DNA of 64,000 nt. It comes from Bacteroidales bacterium (GTDB lineage: Bacteria; Bacteroidota; Bacteroidia; Bacteroidales; P3). Below the pieces are notes generated by a model that saw only the letters and a list, made by a program, of their open reading frames with translations, did not search any database and was not told the DNA's origin. Of the stretch, positions 9,007-18,590 are shown one piece after another. A program made the translations under genes and the position numbers. The stretch is from contig CAAGNU010000113.1 of assembly GCA_900771365.1 (NCBI GenBank), positions 1 to 64,000 on the forward strand, written 5' to 3'. Each line of letters starts with the position of its first letter. The first letter of the stretch is position 1.

Positions 9007-10620
9007 TTATAATTTGGGACCGGCTGCGACAAGAGCCTTGCCAGCCTCGTTGTAAGTGAATTTCTCAAAGTTTTTGATGAAACGTGCAGAGAGGTCCTTA
9101 GCCTTGGACTCCCACTCACAAGGACAGCCGTAGGTGTCGCGAGGATCGAGAATCTTGGGATCCACACCGGGGAGAGCCGTGGGCACCTCGAAGTCGAAAT
9201 ACGGAATCTTCTTGGTGGGAGCCGTCTCAATGGAGCCGTCAAGTATGGCATCGATAATTCCGCGGGTATCCTTGATGGAAATACGCTTGCCCGTACCGTT
9301 CCAACCCGTATTGACCAGATAGGCCTTGGCGCCACTCATCTCCATACGTTTCACGAGCTCCTCGGCATACTTGGTGGGATGCAGTTCGAGGAAAGCCTGA
9401 CCGAAGCAAGCGCTGAAGGTCGGCGTAGGCTCGGTGATACCGCGCTCTGTGCCTGCCAACTTAGCGGTAAATCCGCTGAGGAAGTAGTACTTGCACTGAT
9501 CGGGGGTGAGGATGCTCACGGGAGGCAGCACGCCAAAAGCATCTGCACTGAGGAAGATGACATTCTTAGCCGAAGGTGCAGCGGAGACAGGACGGACTAT
9601 CTTCTCAATATGGTCGATAGGATAGCTCACGCGGGTGTTCTCGGTAACGCTCTTATCGGCGAAATCAATCTTGCCGTTTGCGTCCACGGTGACGTTCTCA
9701 AGCAGCGCATTGCGACGGATGGCGTTGTAGATGTCGGGCTCGCTATCCTTGTCAAGATTGATGACCTTAGCATAGCAGCCGCCTTCGAAGTTGAAAATGC
9801 CTTCGTCGTCCCAGCCATGCTCATCATCACCGATGAGGAGACGCTTGGGGTCGGTGCTGAGGGTGGTCTTGCCCGTGCCGCTCAAGCCGAAGAAGATAGC
9901 CGTGTTCTGACCCTGCATATCGGTGTTGGCGGAGCAGTGCATAGCAGCAATTCCCTTGAGGGGGAGATAGTAGTTCATCATGCTGAACATGCCCTTCTTC
10001 ATCTCGCCGCCGTACCAGGTGTTGAGGATGACCTGCTCGTGGCTGGTGATGTTGAAGACAACAGCAGTATCGCTGTTGAGACCCAGTTCCTGATAGTTCT
10101 CAACCTTGGCCTTGCTGGCAGCATATACGGTAAAGGTGGGGGTGAAATCCTTCAGTTCCTCCTCGGTGGGCTTGATAAACATATTGCGGACGAAATGTGC
10201 CTGCCAAGCGACCTCCATGATAAAGCGGACAGCCATGCGGGTGTCTTTGTTAGCGCCACAGAATGCGTCAACCACAAAGAGTTCCTTGTTGCAGAGCTCC
10301 TTGGTGGCAATTTCCTTCACAGCCTTCCATGTAGCCTCGCTGGCGGGATGGTTGTCGTTCTTGTACTCGGGAGTAGTCCACCACACAGTGTTCTTAGAGT
10401 TCTCATCCATAACGATGAACTTATCTTTAGGAGAACGACCTGTGTAGATACCCGTCATTACATTGATAGCATCGAGCTCAGTGAGCTGGCCTTTGTCGTA
10501 ACCCGTCAGAGAAGGATCCATCTCCATCTTGAAGAGCTCTTCGTATGACGGGTTATAGTGAACTGTCTTTACTCCGGTGATACCGTAGTTTTCTAATGCT
10601 TTTATAATATCATTGTTCAT
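9007..10620 (-). CDS. pckA: phosphoenolpyruvate carboxykinase (ATP)
   Basis: A 537-residue enzyme interconverting oxaloacetate + ATP and PEP + CO2 + ADP. In fermentative Bacteroidales it commonly runs in the PEP-carboxylating direction feeding succinate. The kinase P-loop [10 protein letters not shown] lies near residues 243-252 and the metal/nucleotide motif [12 protein letters not shown] follows. The ATG at 10620 is chosen because it gives the usual family length (about 535). An in-frame GTG at 10674 would add 18 residues encoded by a perfect hairpin, so it is rejected. Upstream is ppdK on the same strand (78 bases away), so PEP-forming and PEP-using enzymes are co-located. Expression may be tuned by the 10641-10680 hairpin. 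Confidence 0.97.
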   Translation of the reverse strand: MNNDIIKALENYGITGVKTVHYNPSYEELFKMEMDPSLTGYDKGQLTELDAINVMTGIYTGRSPKDKFIVMDENSKNTVWWTTPEYKNDNHPASEATWKAVKEIATKELCNKELFVVDAFCGANKDTRMAVRFIMEVAWQAHFVRNMFIKPTEEELKDFTPTFTVYAASKAKVENYQELGLNSDTAVVFNITSHEQVILNTWYGGEMKKGMFSMMNYYLPLKGIAAMHCSANTDMQGQNTAIFFGLSGTGKTTLSTDPKRLLIGDDEHGWDDEGIFNFEGGCYAKVINLDKDSEPDIYNAIRRNALLENVTVDANGKIDFADKSVTENTRVSYPIDHIEKIVRPVSAAPSAKNVIFLSADAFGVLPPVSILTPDQCKYYFLSGFTAKLAGTERGITEPTPTFSACFGQAFLELHPTKYAEELVKRMEMSGAKAYLVNTGWNGTGKRISIKDTRGIIDAILDGSIETAPTKKIPYFDFEVPTALPGVDPKILDPRDTYGCPCEWESKAKDLSARFIKNFEKFTYNEAGKALVAAGPKL

Positions 10621-10640
10621 AAATACATTATTTTGTGACA

Positions 10641-10680
10641 GATGCCGCAGATACTGTATTGCTACAGTATCCACAGCATC
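10641..10680 (-). promoter_or_regulatory. 18-bp stem with GCAA tetraloop between ppdK and pckA
   Basis: On the minus strand the 40 bases fold into an uninterrupted 18-bp stem (three G-U pairs) capped by a GCAA (GNRA) tetraloop. It starts 19 bases after the ppdK stop and ends 20 bases before the pckA ATG. No T-run follows, so it is not a classical terminator. It could protect the ppdK 3' end, mark an RNase site or modulate pckA translation. Confidence 0.75.
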
Positions 10681-10698
10681 TATTGTGAGTTGTCATTT

Positions 10699-13413
10699 TT
10701 ATTTTCTGCTTTCTTTGATTGCGGCCTGAGCAGCAGCAAGGCGTGCTAAGGGGACGCGGAAAGGAGAGCAGCTAACGTAGTTGAGGCCTGCATGATAGAA
10801 GAACTCCACAGATGCGGGGTCGCCACCATGCTCACCGCAAACACCGCACTTCAGATTCTCGCGGGTGCTGCGGCCACGCTGCACACCGTATTCCACCAAC
10901 TGACCGACACCTTCCTGATCGAGGGTGTTGAAGGGGTCTGCGGGGATGATCTTCTCATCGACATAGGTTTTAACGATAGCGTTCACATCATCGCGGCTGA
11001 AGCCGAGAGTCATCTGAGTGAGGTCGTTGGTACCGAAGCTGAAGAACTCGGCAACCTCGGCAATCTTATCGGCGACGAGGGTGGCACGAGGAATCTCAAT
11101 CATGGTGCCGTACTTGTAGTCGATGGCAACGCCATACTGAGCCTCGACCTCGGCCTTAACGCGGTTGGCGATATCCTTCTGATGTTTGAGTTCCTTGATA
11201 GTAATGGTAAGAGGAACCATGATTTCGAGGATGGGATTGCAGCCTTCCTTCATCAGTTCGGCGGTAGCGCTGAAGAGGGCGCGGAACTGCGTCTCGGTGA
11301 TTTCGGGATAGATGATGCCCAAACGGACGCCACGGAGACCCATCATGGGGTTGACCTCATGAAGAGCGTCAATGCGGCGTTTGACCTCCTCAAAGCTCAA
11401 TCCATGCTTTTCTGCAGCGATGCGCTGTTTCTCTTCGGTCTGAGGAACGAACTCGTGCAGAGGAGGATCCATAAGACGGAAGGTGACAGGCTTGCCATCC
11501 AGTACCTTGAGGGTGCCCTTGGCACTCTCCTTGATGTAAGGTTCGAGCTCCTTCAGAGCGACGATGCGCTCCTCAGTGGTGTCGCTCAGAATCATATTGC
11601 GGAGCTTCTCAAGAGGCTTCTCGCTATTCTTGCCATAGAACATGTGCTCGATGCGGAAAAGTCCGATACCTTCGGCGCCAAAGCTGACAGCACGGAGAGC
11701 ATCATCGGGGTTGTCTGCGTTAGTGCGGACTCCCATGGTACGATTCTTGTCGACCAGCTTCATGAAATCCTGGAAGAGGGGGTTCTCGGTAGCGTTAATC
11801 ATCTTAACCTCCTCAGGGTAGACATAGCCCTTAGAGCCGTTCAGAGCCAGGGTGTCGCCCTCCTTGAACTGATGTCCATCGATGGTCACAATGCCATTCT
11901 CTAAATCAATCTTCACAGCATCACAGCCCACGATGCAGCATTTGCCCCAGCCACGAGCCACAAGAGCAGCGTGGGAGGTCATGCCGCCACGAGCGGTAAG
12001 GATACCGTCTGCGGCACGCATACCCTCGACATCCTCGGGATTAGTCTCTTCGCGAACCAAGATGTTCTGTATCTCAGCAGCAGTATACTCCTTAGCCTTC
12101 TCGCTGGTGAGAGCGATAACGCCTACAGCGCCGCCAGGGCCTGCGGGCAGACCCTTCGCGATAACATCATGCTTCTTCTCGTCATTGCTGTCGAGAATGG
12201 GGTGCAGAAGCTCGTCGAGCTGGGCGGGAGATATTCTCATCACCACCTCCTGCTCATCAATGAGGCCTTCCTTCAGCATATCAGTTGCCATGGTGAGGGC
12301 AGCAACACCAGTACGTTTACCCACGCGGCACTGAAGCATATAGAGCTTGCGGTCCTGAATGGTGAACTCGATGTCGAGCATATCGTGGAAATTGTTCTCC
12401 AAGATAGCGCGGATGTCGCAAAGTTCCTTATAAATATTGGGCATAAGCTCCTGCAGGGACTGCATGTGCTTGTTCTGTTCATTCTTAGTATCATCGTTCA
12501 AAGGATTGGGTGTGCGGATACCGGCCACGACGTCCTCACCTTGAGCATTGATGAGCCATTCTCCGTAGAACTGGTTGTCGCCAGTAGCGGGGTTGCGGGT
12601 GAAAGCCACACCGGTAGCGCTATTGTCGCCCATATTGCCGAAAACCATAGCCTGGACGTTCACAGCAGTGCCCCAATCATCGGGAATGCCCTCAATCTTA
12701 CGATAGCTGACAGCCTTCTTGCCGTTCCAAGACTTGAACACAGCCTTGATGCCGCCTTCCATCTGAGCCTTGGCATCATCGGGGAAATCGGCACCGAGCA
12801 CCTCTTTCACCTTAGCCTTGAAATCCTCAGCCAGCTTCTTAAGGTCCTCTGCCGTGAGGTCTGTATCGCTCTTATAGCCGTGAGAGGCCTTGTACTCATC
12901 GAGCATATCATCCAACTGCTTGCGGATGCCCTTGCCGTCTGCGGGCTCAATGCCCTCGCTCTTCTCCATGACCACGTCGGCGTACATCATGATGAGGCGG
13001 CGATAGGAATCCCAAACAAAACGAGGATTATTCGTCTTCTTCAGCATACCAGGGATAGTCTTGCTGGAAAGACCGATATTCAACACCGTGTCCATCATAC
13101 CCGGCATAGAGCTACGAGCGCCCGAACGGCAGCTGACCAACAGAGGATTCTCTGCATCATCGTACTTCATACCCATAATATCCTCGACATTCTTCATAGC
13201 CTTCCACACGTCATCCATCAAACCAGCAGGAAGCTGGCAGTTGTTCTCGTAATAAGCGGTGCAGCACTCAGTCGTAATAGTCAAACCTGCAGGCACGGGG
13301 AGGCCCAGCAAGCACATCTCTGCCAAATTGGCGCCTTTACCACCGAGCAGATTTTTCATGTCTGCTTTTCCCTCAGCAGTCTTATTTCCGAAGGTGTAAA
13401 CGAATTTGCTCAT
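10699..13413 (-). CDS. ppdK: pyruvate, phosphate dikinase
   Basis: A 904-residue enzyme interconverting pyruvate + ATP + Pi and PEP + AMP + PPi. The N-terminal ATP-grasp domain begins GNKTAEGKADMKNLLGGKGANLAEM. The swivelling phosphohistidine domain carries His481 in GGMTSHAALVARGWG. The C-terminal PEP/pyruvate TIM barrel includes FSFGTNDLTQMTLGFSRDD and the active-site cysteine region LKCGVCGEHGGDP. Full family length. The promoter box TATCTTTGCA lies 57-66 bases upstream. With pckA immediately downstream it forms a PEP-node gene pair. Confidence 0.97.
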   Translation of the reverse strand: MSKFVYTFGNKTAEGKADMKNLLGGKGANLAEMCLLGLPVPAGLTITTECCTAYYENNCQLPAGLMDDVWKAMKNVEDIMGMKYDDAENPLLVSCRSGARSSMPGMMDTVLNIGLSSKTIPGMLKKTNNPRFVWDSYRRLIMMYADVVMEKSEGIEPADGKGIRKQLDDMLDEYKASHGYKSDTDLTAEDLKKLAEDFKAKVKEVLGADFPDDAKAQMEGGIKAVFKSWNGKKAVSYRKIEGIPDDWGTAVNVQAMVFGNMGDNSATGVAFTRNPATGDNQFYGEWLINAQGEDVVAGIRTPNPLNDDTKNEQNKHMQSLQELMPNIYKELCDIRAILENNFHDMLDIEFTIQDRKLYMLQCRVGKRTGVAALTMATDMLKEGLIDEQEVVMRISPAQLDELLHPILDSNDEKKHDVIAKGLPAGPGGAVGVIALTSEKAKEYTAAEIQNILVREETNPEDVEGMRAADGILTARGGMTSHAALVARGWGKCCIVGCDAVKIDLENGIVTIDGHQFKEGDTLALNGSKGYVYPEEVKMINATENPLFQDFMKLVDKNRTMGVRTNADNPDDALRAVSFGAEGIGLFRIEHMFYGKNSEKPLEKLRNMILSDTTEERIVALKELEPYIKESAKGTLKVLDGKPVTFRLMDPPLHEFVPQTEEKQRIAAEKHGLSFEEVKRRIDALHEVNPMMGLRGVRLGIIYPEITETQFRALFSATAELMKEGCNPILEIMVPLTITIKELKHQKDIANRVKAEVEAQYGVAIDYKYGTMIEIPRATLVADKIAEVAEFFSFGTNDLTQMTLGFSRDDVNAIVKTYVDEKIIPADPFNTLDQEGVGQLVEYGVQRGRSTRENLKCGVCGEHGGDPASVEFFYHAGLNYVSCSPFRVPLARLAAAQAAIKESRK

Positions 13414-13469
13414 AGTTAAATTTTTAATTATTAATAATATATTTTATTTTTATTTTCCGATAATGAAAT

Positions 13470-13479
13470 TGCAAAGATA
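13470..13479 (-). promoter_or_regulatory. -7 promoter box of ppdK
   Basis: Minus-strand TATCTTTGCA after a nine-base T run. Confidence 0.65.
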
Positions 13480-14273
13480 CAAAAAAAAATCGACATAAAA
13501 ACAATTATTATGCAAAAACACAAAAAAAACTCATACAACACACTCTTTCAACACATTACTAAAACACCTAAAGACAACTCAACATAAATCCGCCAATGAG
13601 CCGCACCCCTAATCAGTGGACTAACTTTTCCAAACATTGGTTTCGCATCACTCTTCGCCACCTTTACCTCCCCTCCTATACCTTCTATCCAACCCTGCGT
13701 TCACCAATCACAGATTATGAAAAAGGGAGAAAACTCTACGCGCCTTCTCCTACTTCAGCAAGAACATTTTGGCTCATTCTTCTCACACTTCAAAATGCGT
13801 TAGTTCTGATATTGGAAATCCTGATTTCCATTCATATACATACTATTTTCCACATGTCATTCCAAATCCGATTACACAGAAAACTTTCTTAGTGCTCTCT
13901 ACCAGAAATCGCATAATTTTCACACACCTTTTACCCCCTTCCGCCCAAGTCATACTTACATAACTATTTTCGAGATTTCAAACATAAAGCGTATGCCGAC
14001 ATTCCCGCTGCCCCCCGTCCCACATTCAACCATCCTTGCATAACTATTATGGATATAATATATATTTATACGGCTGTAGGCATCTTCCATGGGCTGTGAA
14101 GTCTAACATGAAATACGGATTTGCTCAATTATAGTTCATCTCCTTCCATCATAACGGACAGATTTCCGAAACGACAGCTTTGCTACGACAAGAGAGCTTA
14201 CCTTCAGCACAACAAAAACGGCTCGAAAGACAACCTCCCCGACATTCTCTGCGCCTCGGCATAGCCAAAGTTG

Positions 14274-14390
14274 AAATGTTAAAATCAAGGTGCACGGGAA
14301 GCGAAAAAGGGCTCATAGAAGCTCCGCTGTAGCTTCGCCCCACCTTCGCTCTGCCTCCGCTCGCAGGGTGGAGCATGAGAAATGTTAAAA
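14274..14390 (-). repeat. 117-bp dispersed intergenic element, copy 1
   Basis: Bounded at both ends by the direct repeat AAATGTTAAAA (TTTTAACATTT on the minus strand). Its reverse complement aligns along the whole length with 28637-28753, sharing catgctccaccctgcgagcg and the tract of gcgaaggt / gcgaagctac words. Similarity seems to continue outside on one flank (a gcagcaa segment with catcatt). Confidence 0.75.
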
Positions 14391-14633
14391 TGGAACTTTG
14401 GCAAAGATGCAGCAACCCATCGAAGAATGATGGTCGGATGATGCTCGACAAACCTTCTCTCTTTGGGGTGAACGGCCTCGGTGAGGCAAAGCCCTGTAGC
14501 TAGTCGCAGAGCAATACAGCGCCTTTGCCGCAAGCCTCCTTTTAGTCTTATATTCACCCATAGTGCATATCCGCCAAGAACCAATTATACGATTTTGAAT
14601 TTTGCCTTTTAGCAGACACTCACTATATATATG

Positions 14634-14657
14634 AAAAAAGGGCTCCGAGAGGAGCCC
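14634..14657 (-). terminator. Rho-independent terminator
   Basis: GGGCTCC-GAGA-GGAGCCC with six T on the minus strand: a textbook terminator 30 bases after the stop of the OmpA-like gene. Confidence 0.93.
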
Positions 14658-14686
14658 CTATATACATTGATTCTGGGTTTTCAAAA

Positions 14687-16126
14687 TCAAGGATTCTCCT
14701 TGGCTCCGACAGAGGTGATGATGATCTGTATCTTCACAAACTCCTCGTCTTTCTGTTTCTTGGTATCGAAAGCGGCTGTTGCAGCACGTTTGATGTCCGT
14801 GGGAGTCATGCCTGAGGTTTTGATATTGTCTGCAGGGATGCCGTTCTTGACAAAGAACTCCTTGACAGACTTTGCACGTTCAAGAGAGACAAGCTGGTCG
14901 TGCTCGGCCTCAACGCCATAGGTCTGCACAAAGCCCTTAATGGTGAAGCAGACATCGGGATGGTTCTTGAACATCTGCACATAGTTCATCAGCGTAGTAT
15001 CGGAGGCGTGGAGCAACTTGTACTCATCCTCGAAATAGACATCGGTGATGGGGTAGATGGTACCGCGTTCGGCACGGTTCATCTTGATGCGCATCATGGT
15101 GTCCTCTTTGAAACGGTCGGCGTTGAAATCCAAATAGACGGAGAAATAGCCTTCACGCTTTGCGTAAAGCGTATAATTGAAGCCGGGGACGAACTTCACA
15201 TGGCCGCTTCTGAAGTGCTCGTTCTGCACAACGACACGGTTGTTGGTGTTTTTCTCAAGAATGGTGAGGTTGACATCAACGTTCTTCTTGGCCTTAGGAT
15301 CGTAGAAAGAGAGAGGAACATCGAAAGCGTCAACATGGATGGTAACCTTGATGCTGTGACCTGCGCCCTTGGCTGTCAAGTTGTCGAGCATGATATAATA
15401 GACCTCGTTCTTGCGGACATCGATAGAGCGGATGTGGCGGCCCTTGGATGCCTTGGTGAGCATAATATCGGTAGCCTCGTGGTACATACCAATAGTGCCC
15501 ATTTCAGCAGCCTTCTCTCTTTCAAGACGTGCCTGAGTGGCGGCAGCCTGCTTGGCCTTCAAGTCGGCTTTAGCATCACCTGTGGGTTCGGGAGGAGTAG
15601 GCTTAGCGGGCTTCTTCGCAACAGCGGAATCCACAGAGGCAAGGTTGACGGCCACAGGGAGGACCTTGTTGCTCTGGATGTGGTTGGAGAAATAGACATC
15701 CGTGTATCTATAAACCAACATGTCGTAGTCGTCTAATAAATTCTGCTGGGTGACGGCGATGTCGAGTTTTCCGTTATAGGGAACGGTGAATTTGTACCAA
15801 ACGACATTGTGTTCAAATTCGGGGAGGTTGGGATGGCGATGGTCAGCCATAACTTCCATGATTCGGCCTGCGCCCTGAGGTGCTGTAGTGGGGCCATAAG
15901 TGACATCGCAACTGATGGGGACAGCAAAAATGCAATCGTTGCTGTTGTAGGGCAGCTGTGTGAGCTGGATGGTGGGTTCTTCTTTACCCTTTTTACCCTT
16001 CTTGTTCTTCTTTGACTTGCTATTTTTCGAAGATTTGGAACTACTTGAACTCTTGCTCTGAGCTTGGACATCGCAATAGCCAAATATCAAAGTACAAGCG
16101 AGTAAGGCAATCAAAAAGCGTTTCAT
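14687..16126 (-). CDS. secreted protein with C-terminal OmpA-like domain
   Basis: A 479-residue protein with a signal peptide (cleavage near VQAQ, residue 23), then a Ser/Lys-rich low-complexity stretch (about 24-48), a beta-rich middle region, and a C-terminal region (about 370-470) resembling an OmpA peptidoglycan-binding domain: VCFTIKGFVQTYG, then LVSLERAKSVKEFFVKNGI and IKTSGM. That family anchors outer-membrane proteins to peptidoglycan; here key residues are only partly recognisable. It is probably monocistronic, with a TATTTTTGC box about 42 bases upstream and a strong terminator. The Lys-rich tract after the signal peptide could bind peptidoglycan or LPS, but that is speculation. Confidence 0.75.
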   Translation of the reverse strand: MKRFLIALLACTLIFGYCDVQAQSKSSSSSKSSKNSKSKKNKKGKKGKEEPTIQLTQLPYNSNDCIFAVPISCDVTYGPTTAPQGAGRIMEVMADHRHPNLPEFEHNVVWYKFTVPYNGKLDIAVTQQNLLDDYDMLVYRYTDVYFSNHIQSNKVLPVAVNLASVDSAVAKKPAKPTPPEPTGDAKADLKAKQAAATQARLEREKAAEMGTIGMYHEATDIMLTKASKGRHIRSIDVRKNEVYYIMLDNLTAKGAGHSIKVTIHVDAFDVPLSFYDPKAKKNVDVNLTILEKNTNNRVVVQNEHFRSGHVKFVPGFNYTLYAKREGYFSVYLDFNADRFKEDTMMRIKMNRAERGTIYPITDVYFEDEYKLLHASDTTLMNYVQMFKNHPDVCFTIKGFVQTYGVEAEHDQLVSLERAKSVKEFFVKNGIPADNIKTSGMTPTDIKRAATAAFDTKKQKDEEFVKIQIIITSVGAKENP

Positions 16127-16167
16127 AAGTATCTATCTATATTAAATTTCTAACATTTTTTGGATTG

Positions 16168-16176
16168 GCAAAAATA
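16168..16176 (-). promoter_or_regulatory. -7 promoter box, OmpA-like gene
   Basis: Minus-strand TATTTTTGC preceded by an eight-base A run on that strand. Confidence 0.55.
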
Positions 16177-16251
16177 CGACTTTTTTTTGAATAAAAGAAC
16201 TTTTTTCATCAAAAAGTTAAAAAAAATATTCACACAGCCCTTTTTTAAGAA

Positions 16252-16294
16252 CTCAAAAAGGCTCCATTTCGAGGCGAAAAGGAACCTTTTTGAG
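16252..16294 (-). terminator. stem-loop after the S9 peptidase gene
   Basis: CTCAAAAAGG (16252-16261) pairs with CCTTTTTGAG (16285-16294), 49 bases past the stop at 16343. On the minus strand it is followed by TTCTTAAAAAAG; moderate as a terminator. Confidence 0.55.
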
Positions 16295-16342
16295 ACTTGC
16301 ATTCAACTCGAGAAGGAGGGGTCTCGGAAGTTGAAAAGGCGG

Positions 16343-18436
16343 TTATTTCTTCAGATACGTATCAAACCAGTCGATAAAGTTGCGATGCCAAAGAATGCTG
16401 TTCTGGGGATGGAGGACCCAGTGGGTCTCATCAGGGAAATAGAGATAGCGAGCATCCAGGCCACGGAGCTTGGCAGCATTATAGGCAGCCATGCCCTGAG
16501 AAGCAACGATACGGAAGTCGAACTCACTATGGACTACGCAGATAGGCGTATTCCATTTATCAACAAAAAGGTGGGGAGAGTTGGCGTATGAATGGGCCGT
16601 CTTGGCATTCTTTTCCCAGTATGGGCCGCCAAGGTCCCAATTAGTGAACCAGTACTCCTCAGTCTCAAGGCATTGTTGCTGGAAGTTGAACATGCCGTTG
16701 TGGGCGAGGAAGGCCTTGAAGCGATGATTCTCGTTATGGCCGGCAAGCCAATAGATGCTGTAGGCACCGAAAGAGGCTCCGCAAGCGCCGATACGTTCTG
16801 CGTCAATCTGCGGCATATTCTGAGCGAAATAATCGGTAGCACTCATATAATCCTTCATGCAGAGTCCGCCGTAATCACCGCTGATTTCCTCGCACCATTC
16901 CGTGCCGAAGCCAGGACATCCACGACGGTTGGGGGCGATAACGAAATAGCCTGCGCCACTCATGACTTCAAAGTTCCAGCGTGTGCTCCAGAACTGGCTG
17001 ACCATGCTCTGCGGGCCGCCTTCACAGAAGAGAAGTGCGGGATAGGTCTTGGTACTGTCATAATCGTATGGATAAATCAGCCATACGAGCATATCCTTGC
17101 CGTCCACAGTCTTAATCCAATGTTCTTCAGTCTTGCCCATGCGGACTTTGGAGAGAACCTCTTTGTTAATCTCGGTCACCTGGGTACCCTTCTGCATGGT
17201 GTCGTTCATAGCATAATGGAAGACCTCGGAGGGATGCTGGATGCTGACCTCGTTGGCGTAGATATCATTACCGTTCAGGCAGAAGCCGTTGATGTCGTGG
17301 TAGTCTTTCGTGACCTGGCGGATGGCCTTGGTTTCCACATCAAAGGAGAAGATTTCATTCATGCCGCGATACATCACAACAGCAAGCAGCTGTTTGTCAT
17401 CGTTACTCCAGTTAATGCCACTCACACCATAGTCGAAATCGGCAGTATAGTCGGTCTTCTCGCCCGTCTCGAAATCATAGACCATCAGGCGCAGTTTGTC
17501 GCTCTCATAGCCGTCGCGTTCCATGCTTTCCCAGGCGATCTTCTTGCCATCATGGCTGAATACGGGGTTCTGGTCGTAACCCATGATGCCTTCGCTAATA
17601 TTGACGGTCTGGCCGCTAACGATCGTGTACACATAGATGTCGCTGTTGGTGCTGAGGGCATATTCTTTCCCGACCTTTTTGCGGCAAGTGTAAGCAATAC
17701 GGGTGCCATCTTGGGAGAAGTTGTACTGCTCCACGCCGCCCCAAGGACGCATCGGGCACTCAAATGGCTCTCTTCCGATGATGTCTACAGCATTTTCAAC
17801 ATCAACCAAACCTTTTTGGAAAGAAGCGAGATAGATATGAGGATACTCATCTACCCACTGATCCCAATGGCGATACATCAAGTCTTCATTGATGCGGCCC
17901 GTGGTCTTATCAAGGCCTGCGTAAAGTTTGTTCAAGTTATCGGGACGCTGCACAGGGAGATCGCTGATGTAGACAATCTGGCTGCCATCTGGCGAGACCT
18001 TGAAGCCTTCGAGACCAGCCTCTATAGTGGCCACAACAGTCTCTGCCTGATTCTTCAAGCTCAGCGAGACAATCTCGTTCCCACGCGCAAAAAGGATGGT
18101 TTCCTCATTAAGCCACACGGGGTTGAACTCGCTCTGTGCCGTGTTGGTGAGACGCATGGCGGGGAGGTTCGAGCCAAGTTCCTGCAAATAGAGCTCTGCA
18201 TTGCCCTTGTTCTGGGCAATATCATAATAAGTGTTGGCATAAAGAAGCTGCTTGCCGCTCGGGCTGACAGCAAACTCCCCCATTTTGCCAAGTTTCCACA
18301 TAACTTCGGGCGTGAAGCGGCCGTTCTCGACCACGACATCGGGCTTCCCGATTAATTCTTCTTCCACAGGCTGGCTCTTTTTACAACCAACCACTAAGAG
18401 CATGGCCGAAGCCAAAAGGATTAATGTTTTTTTCAT
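16343..18436 (-). CDS. S9-family prolyl oligopeptidase-like lipoprotein
   Basis: A 697-residue serine peptidase of the acylaminoacyl-peptidase/prolyl-oligopeptidase type. The N-terminus is a lipoprotein signal (MKKTLILLASAMLLVVGC, Cys18), so it is anchored in the inner or outer membrane facing the periplasm or outside. A beta-propeller (about 35-420) precedes the hydrolase domain. The triad is visible: Ser555 in GACGASFGAY, Asp640 in SEFDFRI and His672 in DETHWV. It probably cleaves short peptides, complementing the DPP IV gene 7.5 kb away. The promoter box TAATTTTGCA is about 52-61 bases upstream. Confidence 0.92.
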   Translation of the reverse strand: MKKTLILLASAMLLVVGCKKSQPVEEELIGKPDVVVENGRFTPEVMWKLGKMGEFAVSPSGKQLLYANTYYDIAQNKGNAELYLQELGSNLPAMRLTNTAQSEFNPVWLNEETILFARGNEIVSLSLKNQAETVVATIEAGLEGFKVSPDGSQIVYISDLPVQRPDNLNKLYAGLDKTTGRINEDLMYRHWDQWVDEYPHIYLASFQKGLVDVENAVDIIGREPFECPMRPWGGVEQYNFSQDGTRIAYTCRKKVGKEYALSTNSDIYVYTIVSGQTVNISEGIMGYDQNPVFSHDGKKIAWESMERDGYESDKLRLMVYDFETGEKTDYTADFDYGVSGINWSNDDKQLLAVVMYRGMNEIFSFDVETKAIRQVTKDYHDINGFCLNGNDIYANEVSIQHPSEVFHYAMNDTMQKGTQVTEINKEVLSKVRMGKTEEHWIKTVDGKDMLVWLIYPYDYDSTKTYPALLFCEGGPQSMVSQFWSTRWNFEVMSGAGYFVIAPNRRGCPGFGTEWCEEISGDYGGLCMKDYMSATDYFAQNMPQIDAERIGACGASFGAYSIYWLAGHNENHRFKAFLAHNGMFNFQQQCLETEEYWFTNWDLGGPYWEKNAKTAHSYANSPHLFVDKWNTPICVVHSEFDFRIVASQGMAAYNAAKLRGLDARYLYFPDETHWVLHPQNSILWHRNFIDWFDTYLKK

Positions 18437-18487
18437 ATATTACACATTTTCATATTGTACGATGATATCTAAAACAAGTTTCTATTT

Positions 18488-18497
18488 TGCAAAATTA
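18488..18497 (-). promoter_or_regulatory. -7 promoter box, S9 lipoprotein
   Basis: Minus-strand TAATTTTGCA. It is divergent from the plus-strand box at 18551, so the two genes share a 154-bp promoter region. Confidence 0.6.
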
Positions 18498-18550
18498 CAA
18501 CTTTTTTCGATATCGACAAAAAAAACTTATACTAATCCACAAAAAAATAG

Positions 18551-18559
18551 TATTTTTGC
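18551..18559 (+). promoter_or_regulatory. -7 promoter box, DHH phosphoesterase operon
   Basis: TATTTTTGC after an A run, 32 bases before the ATG at 18591. Confidence 0.6.
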
Positions 18560-18590
18560 ATTTTGAAAAGAAGCGAAAATTTGTCAGAAA

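Larger units (their letters stand above)
13414..14633. other. long gene-free region
   Basis: About 1.2 kb with no convincing gene on either strand. It contains the ppdK promoter at its left end, AT-rich DNA with C-rich patches (13600-13960), and the 117-bp dispersed element at 14274-14390. Open frames of 60-100 codons here have low-complexity, non-protein-like translations. Confidence 0.55.

Noticed and set aside
10621..10674. 18-residue N-terminal extension of PEPCK from a GTG
   Set aside because: It translates the 18-bp hairpin and gives a length beyond the family norm.
13596..13963. 98- and 64-codon frames downstream of ppdK's promoter region
   Set aside because: Composition is not protein-like and no ribosome or promoter signal is seen.
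14149..14584. Two overlapping minus-strand frames of about 100 codons
   Set aside because: They cover the 117-bp dispersed element and its flanks rather than a conserved protein.
16592..18355. 587-codon open frame opposite the S9 lipoprotein gene
   Set aside because: Its translation is the antisense shadow of a gene with an intact catalytic triad; no domain or start signal.
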